Shown here: piece after piece, positions 1 through 7,906 of the stretch | Numbering within the stretch: the first letter of the stretch is position 1 | Layout: each line of letters begins with the position of its first letter | Source of the DNA: a virus | DNA: 20,077 nt | Virus record (IMG/VR): IMGVR_UViG_3300001097_000102 | Location: 1-20,077 of that record | Reading direction: 5' to 3' (one strand) | The notes under the pieces: generated by a model | Databases searched by the model: none | What the model was told of the DNA's origin: nothing | What the model saw: only the letters and a program-made list of their open reading frames with translations | Program-made: the position numbers and the translations under genes

Positions 1-442
1 CGGCCGCGCCACTTAAAAGCCCAGCCGCTGCATTGTTTGCGGTCCGGGTCGCAAAGTTTTTGCTGCTACCTGGTAATATATAGTTAAGCGGTGCCGACAC
101 TAAAGCTTTACCGGTCATATCCCCTAAAAAAGACGCCACGGGATACTCTTGGGATAACCGGGATTGCTCGGCCTCTCTGTTTCGTGCAAGCTGTCGACTT
201 CCTTGCGCTAGCGAATCAGATCCAAAATTTTCCATTATAGGGCCGCTTAAGCCATGCATTATGGTATCGCCGCCATATGCGGTAGATTTTAAATAAGCAT
301 TTGACGCAGATCCCACGTCTTTAACATTTTGCGCGCCTTGAGAGATGGGCGGCGTATAGCTTTCAGACTCTGCCATAAACTCAGGCTCTGGGGCTGCTGG
401 TTCGTCTTGGTATAAATATGCTCTGGCTTCTTCAGGGGTCAT
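1..442 (-). CDS. Probable virion/ejection protein, 5' part only (cut by window edge)
   Basis: The reading frame opens with ATG at 442 and stays open for 147 codons to the left edge, so the C-terminus is missing. The start overlaps the stop of the upstream gene as ATGA, the usual sign of translational coupling here. The N-terminal 25 residues are acidic and Pro/Ala-rich. A segment near residues 100-125 (reading YPVASFLGDMTGKAL) resembles, from memory, the start of long phage internal or DNA-transfer proteins. It is last in a run of internal-protein-like genes, where P22-type phages keep ejection proteins. Being a gene is well supported by the frame and the coupling. The function rests on position and a loose resemblance only. 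Confidence 0.7.
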   Translation of the reverse strand, partial: MTPEEARAYLYQDEPAAPEPEFMAESESYTPPISQGAQNVKDVGSASNAYLKSTAYGGDTIMHGLSGPIMENFGSDSLAQGSRQLARNREAEQSRLSQEYPVASFLGDMTGKALVSAPLNYILPGSSKNFATRTANNAAAGLLSGAA

Positions 443-2058
443 TGATTGTACCTCGCCATAAATTCAATTTCTGCACGAGTGGCCCGCTCTATAGGTTTCT
501 CCGAAAGCCGGGCATATGTAAATTCAGGGTCAACCCATAATTTCCAACCTTCTGTAATCTCTTTATCAGTTGCAGGAACTAGCAAGCCATCTTTGCCAGG
601 CTTGGCAAATGGTTTAGTATCCAGCCATTTCTCGTAGGTTTCTGTGGCTCCAGATAACGAGCCATTTTCCTTGTCATACTCTCTTAGGAAGCGAGCCTCA
701 TACTGCCCCTCTGATCCAAATGGTATTAATGCGTCCGACAAGGTCTCTATAGTATCTAGACTTACGTTTTGACCAGGCACTGCTTTAGAGAATTGCTGCT
801 CTATAAATTGGTTTGGTCTTCCGCCTAGGCTTTTAACTTGCTCTGACATCAAGTACACCGCATTTTTATTTAAACGTTCCACAAGGGCTACGTTTTCTTG
901 AGATGCCTTGCTGCCAAGCGATGCTGCAATTTTATTTCTATCCAATTGATTGGTTAACCAGAAACGAGATGGATCTAAATTACGTTTACGCATTTCTTGT
1001 GCAATTTGTTTGGTTTCTTTGGCACGGCGAACTAACTCGCGGCTTGGCTTTTCGCGTTCCTGAGCATCCCCTAACGTCTTAACGTCAAGCTCGGCTATTT
1101 TTTGCTGTTTAACCTTTTCGGTATTATCGCCGATATTAACTTGAGTCGATGGTTTTAACTTGGCGTCATACATAAACTTGCGAGCTTCGGGGCTGGTAAT
1201 GTCGCCATAAATAGCGCGTGCCACTTTTACAATTTCAGGCTCAGTTAAGTCGCCGGTTAAAGCTTTAATGGCTTCCTCTGTCTTGCCTTCCATCATATAC
1301 ATTTGGGCGGCCTGGGCCTGAGCTGGCGTTACTTCCATGCCGTTATTTAAACGTATCAAGCCTTGATCTCGAGCTTGTCTGCGCTCTAACCCACCCTGTA
1401 TACCTGCTCCCTCTGGAATTGGTCCCGGCGTTACAGGCGGAATACCAGATGGTACAGCCGCTGCATTTGGCGCGCCTTGTGGTAATAAGCCACCTACAGA
1501 TGGCGGTATAAATGGACTTATTGGCCCCTGTGGCGCTTGCTCTTGATTTAACATCCCAGGCATGTAAGGGGGCGCTTGTGGGCCACCTAAGTTGTCTGGG
1601 TTTAATAGGGTGGGGGAAGACATGGCAGCTCCCCCCATAGGAGAAAATTGCGGCATTTGTGGAGGTGGCGGGGCTTGCTGAGTTTGTGCAAAATCTATAG
1701 TTGGCCTCTGGCTTTGATTCCCATCAGGCATCATAGAGCTCATTAAATCTCTAAAGCGTTGTGTTTTTTCTTGAAATTCGCGTTCTGACAGGCCGAATTT
1801 TTTTTCATCAGCACCAATGCGCCGCTCATCTTGGCCTAGTTTTTTTCTATCAACATCCAGGCCACCTTCTAAAACTTTAAGCTTGCCTTGCTCTATAGCT
1901 GTTTGGCGCTCAGTGTCGGTACGTCCCTGCATGGCCTGCAAGCCATTCCCAAAGGCGCCACTTAAGCTGCCTGCGGGCTGGTTCGACAGTAGCCCCTGGG
2001 CAAGCGCCATGGCCTCGGGTGTTTTTATAAAATCAAGCAATCCTTCCCATCCGCTCAT
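439..2058 (-). CDS. Putative internal virion (DNA-ejection-type) protein, 539 aa
   Basis: ATG at 2058 abuts the TAG stop of the upstream gene (TAGATG) and has a strong SD (GGAGGT) six bases upstream. The protein has three parts. Residues 1-110 are a helical, charged region rich in E, R, K and Q that is probably coiled coil. Residues about 113-235 are a Pro/Gln/Gly low-complexity linker. The C-terminal half (about 240-539) is a charged helical domain containing TQVNIGDN at about 314-321. That layout, and the position downstream of the tail-hub genes, fit phage proteins carried inside the head and ejected with the DNA. No enzymatic motif is visible. No precise family is recognised; a structural or assembly role other than ejection is possible. 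Confidence 0.6.
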   Translation of the reverse strand: MSGWEGLLDFIKTPEAMALAQGLLSNQPAGSLSGAFGNGLQAMQGRTDTERQTAIEQGKLKVLEGGLDVDRKKLGQDERRIGADEKKFGLSEREFQEKTQRFRDLMSSMMPDGNQSQRPTIDFAQTQQAPPPPQMPQFSPMGGAAMSSPTLLNPDNLGGPQAPPYMPGMLNQEQAPQGPISPFIPPSVGGLLPQGAPNAAAVPSGIPPVTPGPIPEGAGIQGGLERRQARDQGLIRLNNGMEVTPAQAQAAQMYMMEGKTEEAIKALTGDLTEPEIVKVARAIYGDITSPEARKFMYDAKLKPSTQVNIGDNTEKVKQQKIAELDVKTLGDAQEREKPSRELVRRAKETKQIAQEMRKRNLDPSRFWLTNQLDRNKIAASLGSKASQENVALVERLNKNAVYLMSEQVKSLGGRPNQFIEQQFSKAVPGQNVSLDTIETLSDALIPFGSEGQYEARFLREYDKENGSLSGATETYEKWLDTKPFAKPGKDGLLVPATDKEITEGWKLWVDPEFTYARLSEKPIERATRAEIEFMARYNQ

Positions 2059-2544
2059 CTACATACCTCCGCCCATGCCGCCCATACGAGGTGGCATTCT
2101 AGGGATTTGGCCCATAGCCCCGCCTTGAATCGGCGATAAGCTTTGGCCTAGGGCGCCTGCCATCTGGGGCATAGTTTTCATCAACTGTTGTATGTACTGC
2201 TGCCTTAAGCCCATTGGCTGCACTTCTTCGGGCGCAAATTGCCCAAAGCCAAAACCACCAAAGCTTGATGGTAAATTTGGTAAGCCTGGCTGCGTGTCTG
2301 CAAATTCAGTTGGCGCTTGCATCATGCCGGGATTGCCCTGCATGCCACCCATATCCATACCAGGCATTTGCCCCATCATCTCAGGTCCGGGTGCCTGTGG
2401 GCCTTGTGGCATCTGCGGGGACGCCATATTGCCATCTCCGAGCAAGCCTTGCCCTGGCATTGGCCGTGAAAATGGATCTTGGCGCTGTGTTTGCATCATC
2501 TGCATAATTTGCTGCATCATTTGTGGGTCAAATTGGCCGCTCAT
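2059..2544 (-). CDS. Methionine-rich low-complexity protein, 161 aa, unknown
   Basis: ATG at 2544 follows an SD (AAGGAT) seven bases upstream, in the 10-base gap after the preceding gene. By direct count 26 of 161 residues are methionine. Met, Gln, Pro and Gly together make up most of the chain, with short runs such as MMQQIMQMMQ near the N-terminus and MPPRMGGMGGGM at the C-terminus. No folded domain is evident apart from a moderately hydrophobic stretch around residues 110-145. It sits between a glycine-zipper protein and a putative ejection protein and is coupled to both, so a role inside the virion is likely. The opposite-strand frame here is open and Cys/Pro-rich, but it is simply the mirror of the Met/Gly codons. 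Confidence 0.6.
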   Translation of the reverse strand: MSGQFDPQMMQQIMQMMQTQRQDPFSRPMPGQGLLGDGNMASPQMPQGPQAPGPEMMGQMPGMDMGGMQGNPGMMQAPTEFADTQPGLPNLPSSFGGFGFGQFAPEEVQPMGLRQQYIQQLMKTMPQMAGALGQSLSPIQGGAMGQIPRMPPRMGGMGGGM

Positions 2545-2554
2545 CTAATCATCC

Positions 2555-2875
2555 TTAAAATAGATTTGGCATCGACTGCCATAAGTATTGTCCACCAAGC
2601 CCCAACAGGCCACCTTTTAACGCGCCCTGGTATGGGTTTTGCGGGCTACCCAAGTATCCACTCAAGGCGCCTGCCATGCCTGCGCCACCTAATGAACCGT
2701 AAGGGCCTGCGATTGCCCCGCCCGCCATGCCGCCTAAAGTTGGCAGGCTCCACAGGGCAAAATCTTTAGCATGCGGGCCGAAAGTTTGCTCAAACTGCTG
2801 CATATATGTCTGTGGTGCAACCTGAGCCTGCGGTTCGTAATTTTGCATGCCGTCGCTATTTAAAAGCCCAATCAT
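2555..2875 (-). CDS. Small glycine-zipper protein, 106 aa, possible ejection or membrane-channel component
   Basis: ATG at 2875 has an SD (AGGGG) six to seven bases upstream, and the gene begins nine bases after the preceding stop. Residues 1-40 are polar. Residues about 43-95 form a Gly/Ala/Leu-rich stretch with repeated GxxxG-type spacing (for example GGMAGGAIAGPYG and KGGLLGLGG), as in proteins that insert into or span membranes. Several podoviral ejection proteins have such glycine-rich hydrophobic segments. The context of a run of internal-protein-like genes supports that reading. No named family is recognised. Confidence 0.55.
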   Translation of the reverse strand: MIGLLNSDGMQNYEPQAQVAPQTYMQQFEQTFGPHAKDFALWSLPTLGGMAGGAIAGPYGSLGGAGMAGALSGYLGSPQNPYQGALKGGLLGLGGQYLWQSMPNLF

Positions 2876-2884
2876 TGCAAGCCC

Positions 2885-3784
2885 CTAAAATAGCCCGGCC
2901 AAGGCCCCTAAGCCGCCACCTATAGCCGTCCCCCATCCAGGAGATATTTTGGTACCAAGGGCCGCACCACCTAGTGCGCCGCCTAAAATGCCCGCACCTT
3001 TATTGCCTTTGGGGCCCATGGTGGTTTGTGTGGTTTGTGAGCCAACGCCACCCTGCACGAGTGACATATAATTTTCTAAGCGACGCCACTCGTCTAGCTG
3101 ATTAAAGTCATGTCTTGCAATGGCCTCATCTATGCCTGACTGCGTTTGGCCTTCGCGTTGTTGCCCAACCCCGGCTAAAGCTCTTAAGTCGTTGAAATCG
3201 GCTTGCGCTGCCTCTGGGGCAAATAGCATGGCGCGTAATTGGTTTTGGCGTTCATTGCCATACTGAGATGCAAAAGCATCTGCTAGCGCCTTGGTTTCTG
3301 CTTGTCGTGCCAAACCTGAACCAAAGCGCCCGCCAGCATTAAATCTTGATTCGACACCCGGAATAATTTCATTGGCCGCTGCCTGATAAGCCGCATTAAA
3401 ACCTTGTCCACCGTGCAGGTAATCACCGCTTAAAGTGTTCATTAACTGTTGATTTGACGCTCTTTGTACCGGGCTGCCAGCTAGTGCTCGCTGCTCTGTT
3501 AGATTAAGGGCGTTTTCGGTTTGCGGAGAGAAATTGGCATAAGTTTGACCGCCATAGTAAGTGATAGGGGCCTGATAGGCTTTGCGCGCTAATTGCCATC
3601 CGTCGGTTAAATGCTGTTGTTGTGGCTCCCATGGGGCGGTATTGTTTACGACAGTTTGCTGCGTGCTGCCCTTACCCTTGGCTAAAGGAACAAACCCAGT
3701 ATATTCCACTAGGTTTGCGGTAATAATTGAGCATCCTTGCCCTTTGCCCCTGTACTGGCAAACTACGTCCCTTAATAGCTTCAT
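2885..3784 (-). CDS. Putative internal virion protein with Gly-rich C-terminus, 299 aa
   Basis: ATG at 3784 overlaps the upstream stop as ATGA, which supports this start. The first 37 residues (Cys-containing and basic) look unlike the rest. The family, as remembered from other podoviruses, tends to begin near the KGKGSTQQTVVNNTAPWEPQ segment (residues 37-56), so the first 37 residues may be an extension. A GTG near residue 27 is an alternative start but has no good SD. Residues 60-250 are helical, polar and Ala/Gln-rich, with GRFGSGLARQAETKALADAF as a recognisable conserved-looking stretch. Residues 262-299 are a Gly/Ala zipper (GGALGGAALG, GGGLGALAGLF), suggesting membrane insertion. A role in genome ejection is inferred from this tail and from its position after the gp10-like hub. 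Confidence 0.6.
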   Translation of the reverse strand: MKLLRDVVCQYRGKGQGCSIITANLVEYTGFVPLAKGKGSTQQTVVNNTAPWEPQQQHLTDGWQLARKAYQAPITYYGGQTYANFSPQTENALNLTEQRALAGSPVQRASNQQLMNTLSGDYLHGGQGFNAAYQAAANEIIPGVESRFNAGGRFGSGLARQAETKALADAFASQYGNERQNQLRAMLFAPEAAQADFNDLRALAGVGQQREGQTQSGIDEAIARHDFNQLDEWRRLENYMSLVQGGVGSQTTQTTMGPKGNKGAGILGGALGGAALGTKISPGWGTAIGGGLGALAGLF

Positions 3785-4194
3785 ATTTTCAATCTCATTA
3801 CTGTATGTATTTTTTCAAAGTTTTGCGCTTTAAGTACCTTCTCCCAGCCAGGGCGCCCGTAGAATTCAAGCCTTGCACAACCCCTACCCTTTCCATACTC
3901 CATAAGGTCTGGCAACAATGTAACAATTTTGTCAAAATTATCACCAGATACTAGAAATATCATCAAACACCGCGATTGCGGGTAGTCAAATATTTCTGTT
4001 AAAACGCATCCTTGCGCTTTCTTCTCTTCATCATTATAGACCACCCAAAGAATGAGGCCCTGGTCTAAAATCATTTGCTTAACGTCACTTAAAGTGTACT
4101 TGCCGTCGGCATATTCCAGGCCTCTTGTTATGTAACCCTCTACATCATTCCACGCCTTTTTAAGGTTGTCCGGGTGAATAGGAATCAGTCTCAT
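3781..4194 (-). CDS. GNAT-like (acetyltransferase-fold) protein, 137 aa
   Basis: ATG at 4194 directly follows the TAA of the upstream gene (TAAATG), with a GGTGGGAT SD seven bases before it. Its length and alternating alpha/beta pattern match a compact GNAT fold: an N-terminal helix pair (residues 1-45), strands around LILWVVYNDE (48-57) and AQGCVLTEIFDY (60-71), and a helix around KIVTLLPDLMEYGKGRGCARLEF (about 88-111). The GKGRGCARLEF stretch lies where GNAT enzymes carry the acetyl-CoA loop, but it is not a clean Q/RxxGxG/A motif, so activity is uncertain. Similar small genes occur beside gp10-type tail genes in other podoviruses, from memory. A structural role with a degenerate GNAT fold is possible. 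Confidence 0.5.
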   Translation of the reverse strand: MRLIPIHPDNLKKAWNDVEGYITRGLEYADGKYTLSDVKQMILDQGLILWVVYNDEEKKAQGCVLTEIFDYPQSRCLMIFLVSGDNFDKIVTLLPDLMEYGKGRGCARLEFYGRPGWEKVLKAQNFEKIHTVMRLKI

Positions 4195-4548
4195 TTATCC
4201 CACCAATATAAAATTAAAAGTTCTATCGTTTTGATTATTAACTGCATTGGTAATGATAAATTTATTTGTAAGTGGATCTTTAGTTGAGACCCACATGGTT
4301 GCAGTTGATATAGCCAGCGCCGCATTAGCGGTAGTTGGTTCAAATAAAATTATGGTATTGGGCCCTAGGCGCCCCTTAGCTAGCACAACGGTGGTGCTTG
4401 AGGTGCTGGTATTTAAAGTTACGATGCCCGTGTTGTTTGTTTTGCCATTTAAACAGCCGTTAATGGTGAGCCTGGCATGGAAGATCCAATCGTTGACATC
4501 TTCGCCGTTAAAGGGCGGTACACCTGGGAAAGTTGTTTGCTGGCCCAC
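4195..4548 (-). CDS. Small probable virion protein, 117 aa, beta-rich
   Basis: The start is GTG at 4548, overlapping the upstream TAG by one base (TAGTG), with a strong SD (GGGGAGG) five bases before it. The SD lies next to CCCC in a short GC-rich inverted repeat (CCCCGGTGGGG), so it may be partly sequestered and opened by ribosomes finishing the upstream gene. Residues 1-35 include FPGVPPFNGEDVNDW. The rest is Thr/Asn/Val-rich and predicted beta, ending DRTFNFILVG. Small proteins with this PxVPxF start and DRTF(x)4LVG end recur in podovirus structural modules, from memory, but I know no assigned function. A decoration, fibre-adaptor or neck role is a guess from position. Confidence 0.55.
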   Translation of the reverse strand: MGQQTTFPGVPPFNGEDVNDWIFHARLTINGCLNGKTNNTGIVTLNTSTSSTTVVLAKGRLGPNTIILFEPTTANAALAISTATMWVSTKDPLTNKFIITNAVNNQNDRTFNFILVG

Positions 4549-6047
4549 TACTGCCTCCCCACCGGGGTGGTAGTAATAATGTCAAAGCCCTGGGCGTCAC
4601 GAAAGCTACCAGTTATATTAAATTGCGCTCGCATAAAGCGGCCATTAGCGCGCACCGGGATGAATCCGGCGCTATTAAGACTGCAAATAGGGCCATAGCT
4701 TGCCGTCTCAGACTCTAGGTTTCGCGCTGCTATTTGAGCGGTTACGGTGCCAGAGCTTCTGTTTATGTGTGGGCGTATTAATGATATTTGGGTGCGATTT
4801 GGCTCTTTAAACCATGCCTCGCCTGTTTCTATTGTTGCATCTAATGGTGCGCTATTAAGCGCCGATAACCCAAGGGCTGTATCTATTATGCCCAAAACAT
4901 TTAAGCTGCCTTGCCAATACTTGGAGTCAAGGGAAATATCGTTAGGGGGTGGCTCTGGCAACGCGTCTAAATTGGTAGATACCGCATCTAAACCATCTAA
5001 TGTGTAAGCGGTTGAAATGGGGTTAAATAATATGTATTGGTCAATTTTTGCATAAGACCAGCGCTGCTTTGATCCAGGCGAGTAATTATATAATAAAATA
5101 GTGTCAGGAATAGCTCCGGTTGCATTAATGCTAGGGTAGGACCAGCAAATGATGTTTTCGCCAGGATATAAAGCAACAGACATTCGATCGAGATTTGATA
5201 TATCAACATCACTAAAAAATGTTTCATCAACTTTGCCGTCCCCGATAGGGATTGATTGTTGGCCGTCAAAAACAAAAAAACCATCTTCTGCAAGATAGGC
5301 CACATTGTCGCCAACTTTTATCACCGAATTTGCAGCAAGCGCGCCTCTATTACTTTCTACTAAATCAAATTGAAATACTAAAGGTGAGCCTATATATGAC
5401 ATTCTAGTGATGCCACGCTCTTGAAATATTAAGCCAAACTCGCCGCCAACTACTTTTTGGATGTAGCCAAAGTCATTTTTTAAATCTTGAAAGTCTGCTT
5501 GTGTTGTGGCATCCACTGTCCACGAGGTTGACGTGCCTATGCCTGCCCATCTAACGCGCTGTGGCTGAAATAAATCAACATCATCCCATGTGTTACCCAC
5601 CACTAAAAAATTATCAACCGCGCCTATGTGGCGGGCTTTTGGGGGCGTTCCAGCTAAGTCTGCAAAGGGGCTGCCGCCAAGGGTAATAGTTTGTATTTTG
5701 TCATTAAAGTTAGTGGCGATTACGTCATAACCCCAGGATACAAACTCCCATGCTTCTTCGGAACCGGTTGCGTAACCGCCAACCCTTGAGACATCAGTAA
5801 ATGTAGATCCACCAAAAGAGTAAAGCTTATCTACGGTGCCTATAAAAGTATAAATAGTGCTGGTATTATCCTGTCCGCGCGCCGAATACGCCCCTTGCGG
5901 GCGCGCATCTATAGTGTTTGATGATATTTGCGACGGGCTTGGAAATGGACGATAGCCGCTTGAGGCTGGCAAAATATTTTGGCAGTTAACCAGTCCCGGG
6001 TTTTCCAGGGGAGCTATATCAGGTAAATATTCGCCAAATTCTAACAT
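4548..6047 (-). CDS. P22 gp10-like tail hub / packaged DNA stabilization protein, 499 aa
   Basis: The length (499 aa) is close to that of P22 gp10 (472 aa). The chain is beta-rich and propeller-like, with repeated WD/FxDVS-type strands, for example around residues 70-170 (KLYSFGGSTFTDVSRVGG, WEFVSWGYDVIATNFNDKIQ, ARHIGAVDNFLVVGN). The stretch GLIFQERGITRMSYIG near residues 205-220 and the DGFFVFDGQQ segment near 256-265 are typical of this family. In P22 the hexameric gp10 attaches below the gp4 ring, closes the DNA channel and carries tailspikes and needle. The gene lies three bases after the gp4-like gene, as expected for that pathway. ATG at 6047 is used; SD-like sequence (GGTAATAA) is weak. 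The family call is confident; details of which spike it binds are not visible. Confidence 0.85.
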   Translation of the reverse strand: MLEFGEYLPDIAPLENPGLVNCQNILPASSGYRPFPSPSQISSNTIDARPQGAYSARGQDNTSTIYTFIGTVDKLYSFGGSTFTDVSRVGGYATGSEEAWEFVSWGYDVIATNFNDKIQTITLGGSPFADLAGTPPKARHIGAVDNFLVVGNTWDDVDLFQPQRVRWAGIGTSTSWTVDATTQADFQDLKNDFGYIQKVVGGEFGLIFQERGITRMSYIGSPLVFQFDLVESNRGALAANSVIKVGDNVAYLAEDGFFVFDGQQSIPIGDGKVDETFFSDVDISNLDRMSVALYPGENIICWSYPSINATGAIPDTILLYNYSPGSKQRWSYAKIDQYILFNPISTAYTLDGLDAVSTNLDALPEPPPNDISLDSKYWQGSLNVLGIIDTALGLSALNSAPLDATIETGEAWFKEPNRTQISLIRPHINRSSGTVTAQIAARNLESETASYGPICSLNSAGFIPVRANGRFMRAQFNITGSFRDAQGFDIITTTPVGRQ

Positions 6048-6050
6048 TTA

Positions 6051-6680
6051 TTACCAACTTGTCCCTTTAATATGGCCGCTTATGCCGGTCATGCCTTCAT
6101 TGATTCGATTTAAAACTTCTTTTGCGTCAAAGGCTTCTTTTTCATATTCGGCGGCTTTTTCTGCATCTAAAATCACGCGCTTGTACAGCCATCGTAATGC
6201 CTCGGCTTCAATTAAATCTTCGGCCTCTGGAATTGTTAAAAAGTCGTTGGTGTCAGACGGAAAAACTAAGAGAGCAAAAACTTTTTGATACCAGATTTTT
6301 ATTGCATAGGTGTCTTGGGGTACCGGATAGAACCAAACCTTTTGTGCATACCATGCCCAGTCAGTCATTTGCCCTTGATTATTATTGACGTTTGCATTAA
6401 TGATAAATTGAATATCGCGCTGCAACACATCATAGTAAATGTTATTTACGTTGACTCTAAAAAAGTCTATTTGTCGTATATCATCTGGGAGTCCATCGGC
6501 CGTGCCATACTCCCAAAGACCCTGGGTTGTAACAAAGTCACCGGTTACCTCATCAAACCACCAGCGTTGATTTGAATACTTGGCTATTGCGCGATTGATG
6601 GCTAATTGCACATAGGAATTAATATCCGTTCGCAATAAATAGCCTTCAATGTTTGTCTGCATCTGTAAAAATGTACTCAT
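6051..6680 (-). CDS. P22 gp4-like tail accessory factor / head-tail connector, 209 aa
   Basis: This all-helical protein has family-typical features: AINRAIAKYSNQRWWFDE at about 28-45, LPDDIRQIDFFRV at about 64-76, WYAQKVWFYPVPQDTYAIKI around 107-126, and the C-terminal pair EAEDLIEAEALRWLYKR near 152-168. In P22 twelve gp4 copies extend the portal ring and create the site for gp10. It is somewhat longer than P22 gp4 (166 aa). The position between the head genes and the gp10-like gene is as expected, although the glycan cassette separates it from the coat gene. The start ATG at 6680 is preceded by only a weak SD (AAGAATAAG), so coupling to the gene two bases upstream may matter. Confidence 0.8.
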   Translation of the reverse strand: MSTFLQMQTNIEGYLLRTDINSYVQLAINRAIAKYSNQRWWFDEVTGDFVTTQGLWEYGTADGLPDDIRQIDFFRVNVNNIYYDVLQRDIQFIINANVNNNQGQMTDWAWYAQKVWFYPVPQDTYAIKIWYQKVFALLVFPSDTNDFLTIPEAEDLIEAEALRWLYKRVILDAEKAAEYEKEAFDAKEVLNRINEGMTGISGHIKGTSW

Positions 6681-6682
6681 AA

Positions 6683-6931
6683 TTAGTACTTATTCTTTTT
6701 TGCAGTTGGATCAGGTGCTCCTGCGCCCGGCTTTGAGCCGCGCTTGCGATATGGCGTGCCGTTAGGCTTTACGATATCTTTTGGATATGGGGCAAACATT
6801 TCGTATTTTTCTTTGTCGCCTGCTGGGGCGGTTTTAGAAATCATGTTTGAATTTGGTACTTTTATGGCCATTTTCTTTTGCTCCTCCATGAGCTCGCGCT
6901 CGCGCGCTTCAAATATCTGTCTACGACGCAT
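6683..6931 (-). CDS. Small basic protein, 82 aa, unknown
   Basis: Two in-frame ATGs exist at 6937 and 6931. The SD AAAGGA ends right at the first ATG and six bases before the second, so 6931 is the better start (MRRRQIFEAR). This gives an 11-base overlap with the glycosyltransferase gene upstream. Residues 1-20 are a charged helix (RRRQIFEARERELMEEQKK). The rest is Pro/Lys/Gly-rich and probably disordered, ending TAKKNKY. The protein is strongly basic. No family is recognised. Its place just before the connector genes could make it a small DNA-binding or assembly protein, but this is only positional. Confidence 0.55.
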   Translation of the reverse strand: MRRRQIFEARERELMEEQKKMAIKVPNSNMISKTAPAGDKEKYEMFAPYPKDIVKPNGTPYRKRGSKPGAGAPDPTAKKNKY

Positions 6932-7631
6932 TTGCATTCCTTTGCATCTCTGCGGCTACAAACTTAGGAACTTTTATAATTGTCCCATCTTGCGTTTTTA
7001 CTTGCGCTGCATGTACTGAGTTACCCATTAATTCTTGCCAGTTGGTAACCAGGTTCATTTTTTGATGCTCTGTAAACCACTTATCAGCGTGTTCGCTGGT
7101 TTGGGTTTCCTTAAAAGCTGGCACCCCTTGAGTATAGTGTACGAGCTTAGGGTTTTCCCGGGGCGCGTCATATCCAACCAAATGATTCCACTCTCTAGGC
7201 AAATCACCCACCAGGGAATCGTCTACCCAGGAGATGTCATGTAGTCTTGGGGCGGCTTCGATGAACTCGGGCGTTAGCATGTGGCACTTATCGCAGTTAA
7301 ACAGCATCAAAGATGCGCGCTCAAACTTCAAATCGTTTTTGGACACCATTACCGCATACTTGTCATCTTTCATGGCAAATAGTTTGGCAATGTCGTCTAG
7401 TACCACCATGTCTAAATCTAAAAATAGCGCCCATCCTCTGTAGTCACAAAGATAGGGCACCAGAAACCGCGAGTAGGTAAATGGTGTAAGCCCTTCTCGC
7501 AGGATTGGTAGCTGCGGCAGCACCAACGGAGTAATCGCTACGGGCTGGGATGCCCGGGTATATATAGAACTAGCTAGGACATTTAAGCTAATTGGTTGTC
7601 TATGATCATATCCTATGAACACTCTCAGCAT
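6921..7631 (-). CDS. DxD glycosyltransferase (GT8-like), 236 aa
   Basis: Expected role: transfer of a sugar from a nucleotide-sugar donor, acceptor unknown. The N-terminus MLRVFIGYDHRQ has the start of a GT-A fold. WALFLDLDMVVLDD at residues 67-80 holds the DxD metal and nucleotide-sugar motif (D72-x-D74). LMLFNC at 109-114 and WVDDSLVGD at 135-143 fit the acceptor side, and HYTQG at 165-169 is where GT8-type enzymes place the C-terminal metal-ligand His. ATG at 7631 has an SD (AAGGGA) about six bases upstream and overlaps the preceding gene by 26 bases. It is shorter than many GT8 enzymes but keeps the core. It is the last enzyme of the cassette and probably works with the TPR-GT and methyltransferase. 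GT8 versus a related GT-A family is not certain. Confidence 0.75.
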   Translation of the reverse strand: MLRVFIGYDHRQPISLNVLASSIYTRASQPVAITPLVLPQLPILREGLTPFTYSRFLVPYLCDYRGWALFLDLDMVVLDDIAKLFAMKDDKYAVMVSKNDLKFERASLMLFNCDKCHMLTPEFIEAAPRLHDISWVDDSLVGDLPREWNHLVGYDAPRENPKLVHYTQGVPAFKETQTSEHADKWFTEHQKMNLVTNWQELMGNSVHAAQVKTQDGTIIKVPKFVAAEMQRNANAS

Positions 7632-7905
7632 ATTCTTCCCTTAATATAACTAAATTCTCGCTTCGCACCCTTATGGGGCCTTGCCCAAAGCGCTCCTTAG
7701 CGCCATAGCCTGGGGCTAGTAGGACACAGAGACGATTTTTATAGTATTTATCAACCTCAAATATTTTGGCCGATATCTCTTTGCAATATTCTTGCCGATC
7801 CCCCGTTGTAAAATATTTCCACCCTTTTACAAAGTCGCCGCCACCCCACACCCCTGGATTGCTTCTAATCCATACCACCGCGCGGGGCTTAATCCTAGCA
7901 AACAT
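7606..7905 (-). CDS. Unknown protein, 99 aa, within glycan cassette
   Basis: ATG at 7905 lies one base beyond the stop of the preceding gene and has no clear SD, so it probably depends on translational coupling. Its C-terminus overlaps the DxD glycosyltransferase by 26 bases. The protein is basic and mixed alpha/beta, with aromatic-rich segments VWIRSNPGVWGGGDFVKGWK at about 11-30 and CVLLAPGYGAKERFGQGP at about 60-77. The second resembles a Gly-rich loop but is not a P-loop or a Rossmann motif I recognise. Its position between two sugar-related genes suggests a helper role, unproven. Confidence 0.5.
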   Translation of the reverse strand: MFARIKPRAVVWIRSNPGVWGGGDFVKGWKYFTTGDRQEYCKEISAKIFEVDKYYKNRLCVLLAPGYGAKERFGQGPIRVRSENLVILREEYAESVHRI

Positions 7906-7906
7906 A

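Noticed and set aside
2192-2548. Plus-strand open frame of 118 codons, rich in Cys, Pro and Ile
   Set aside because: It mirrors the Met/Gly/Pro-rich minus-strand gene; its composition follows from ATG and GGN codons read backwards. No SD or promoter.
4997-5314. Second minus-strand frame of 105 codons inside the gp10-like gene
   Set aside because: Out of frame with a well-recognised protein, no SD, Leu-rich composition typical of a shadow frame.
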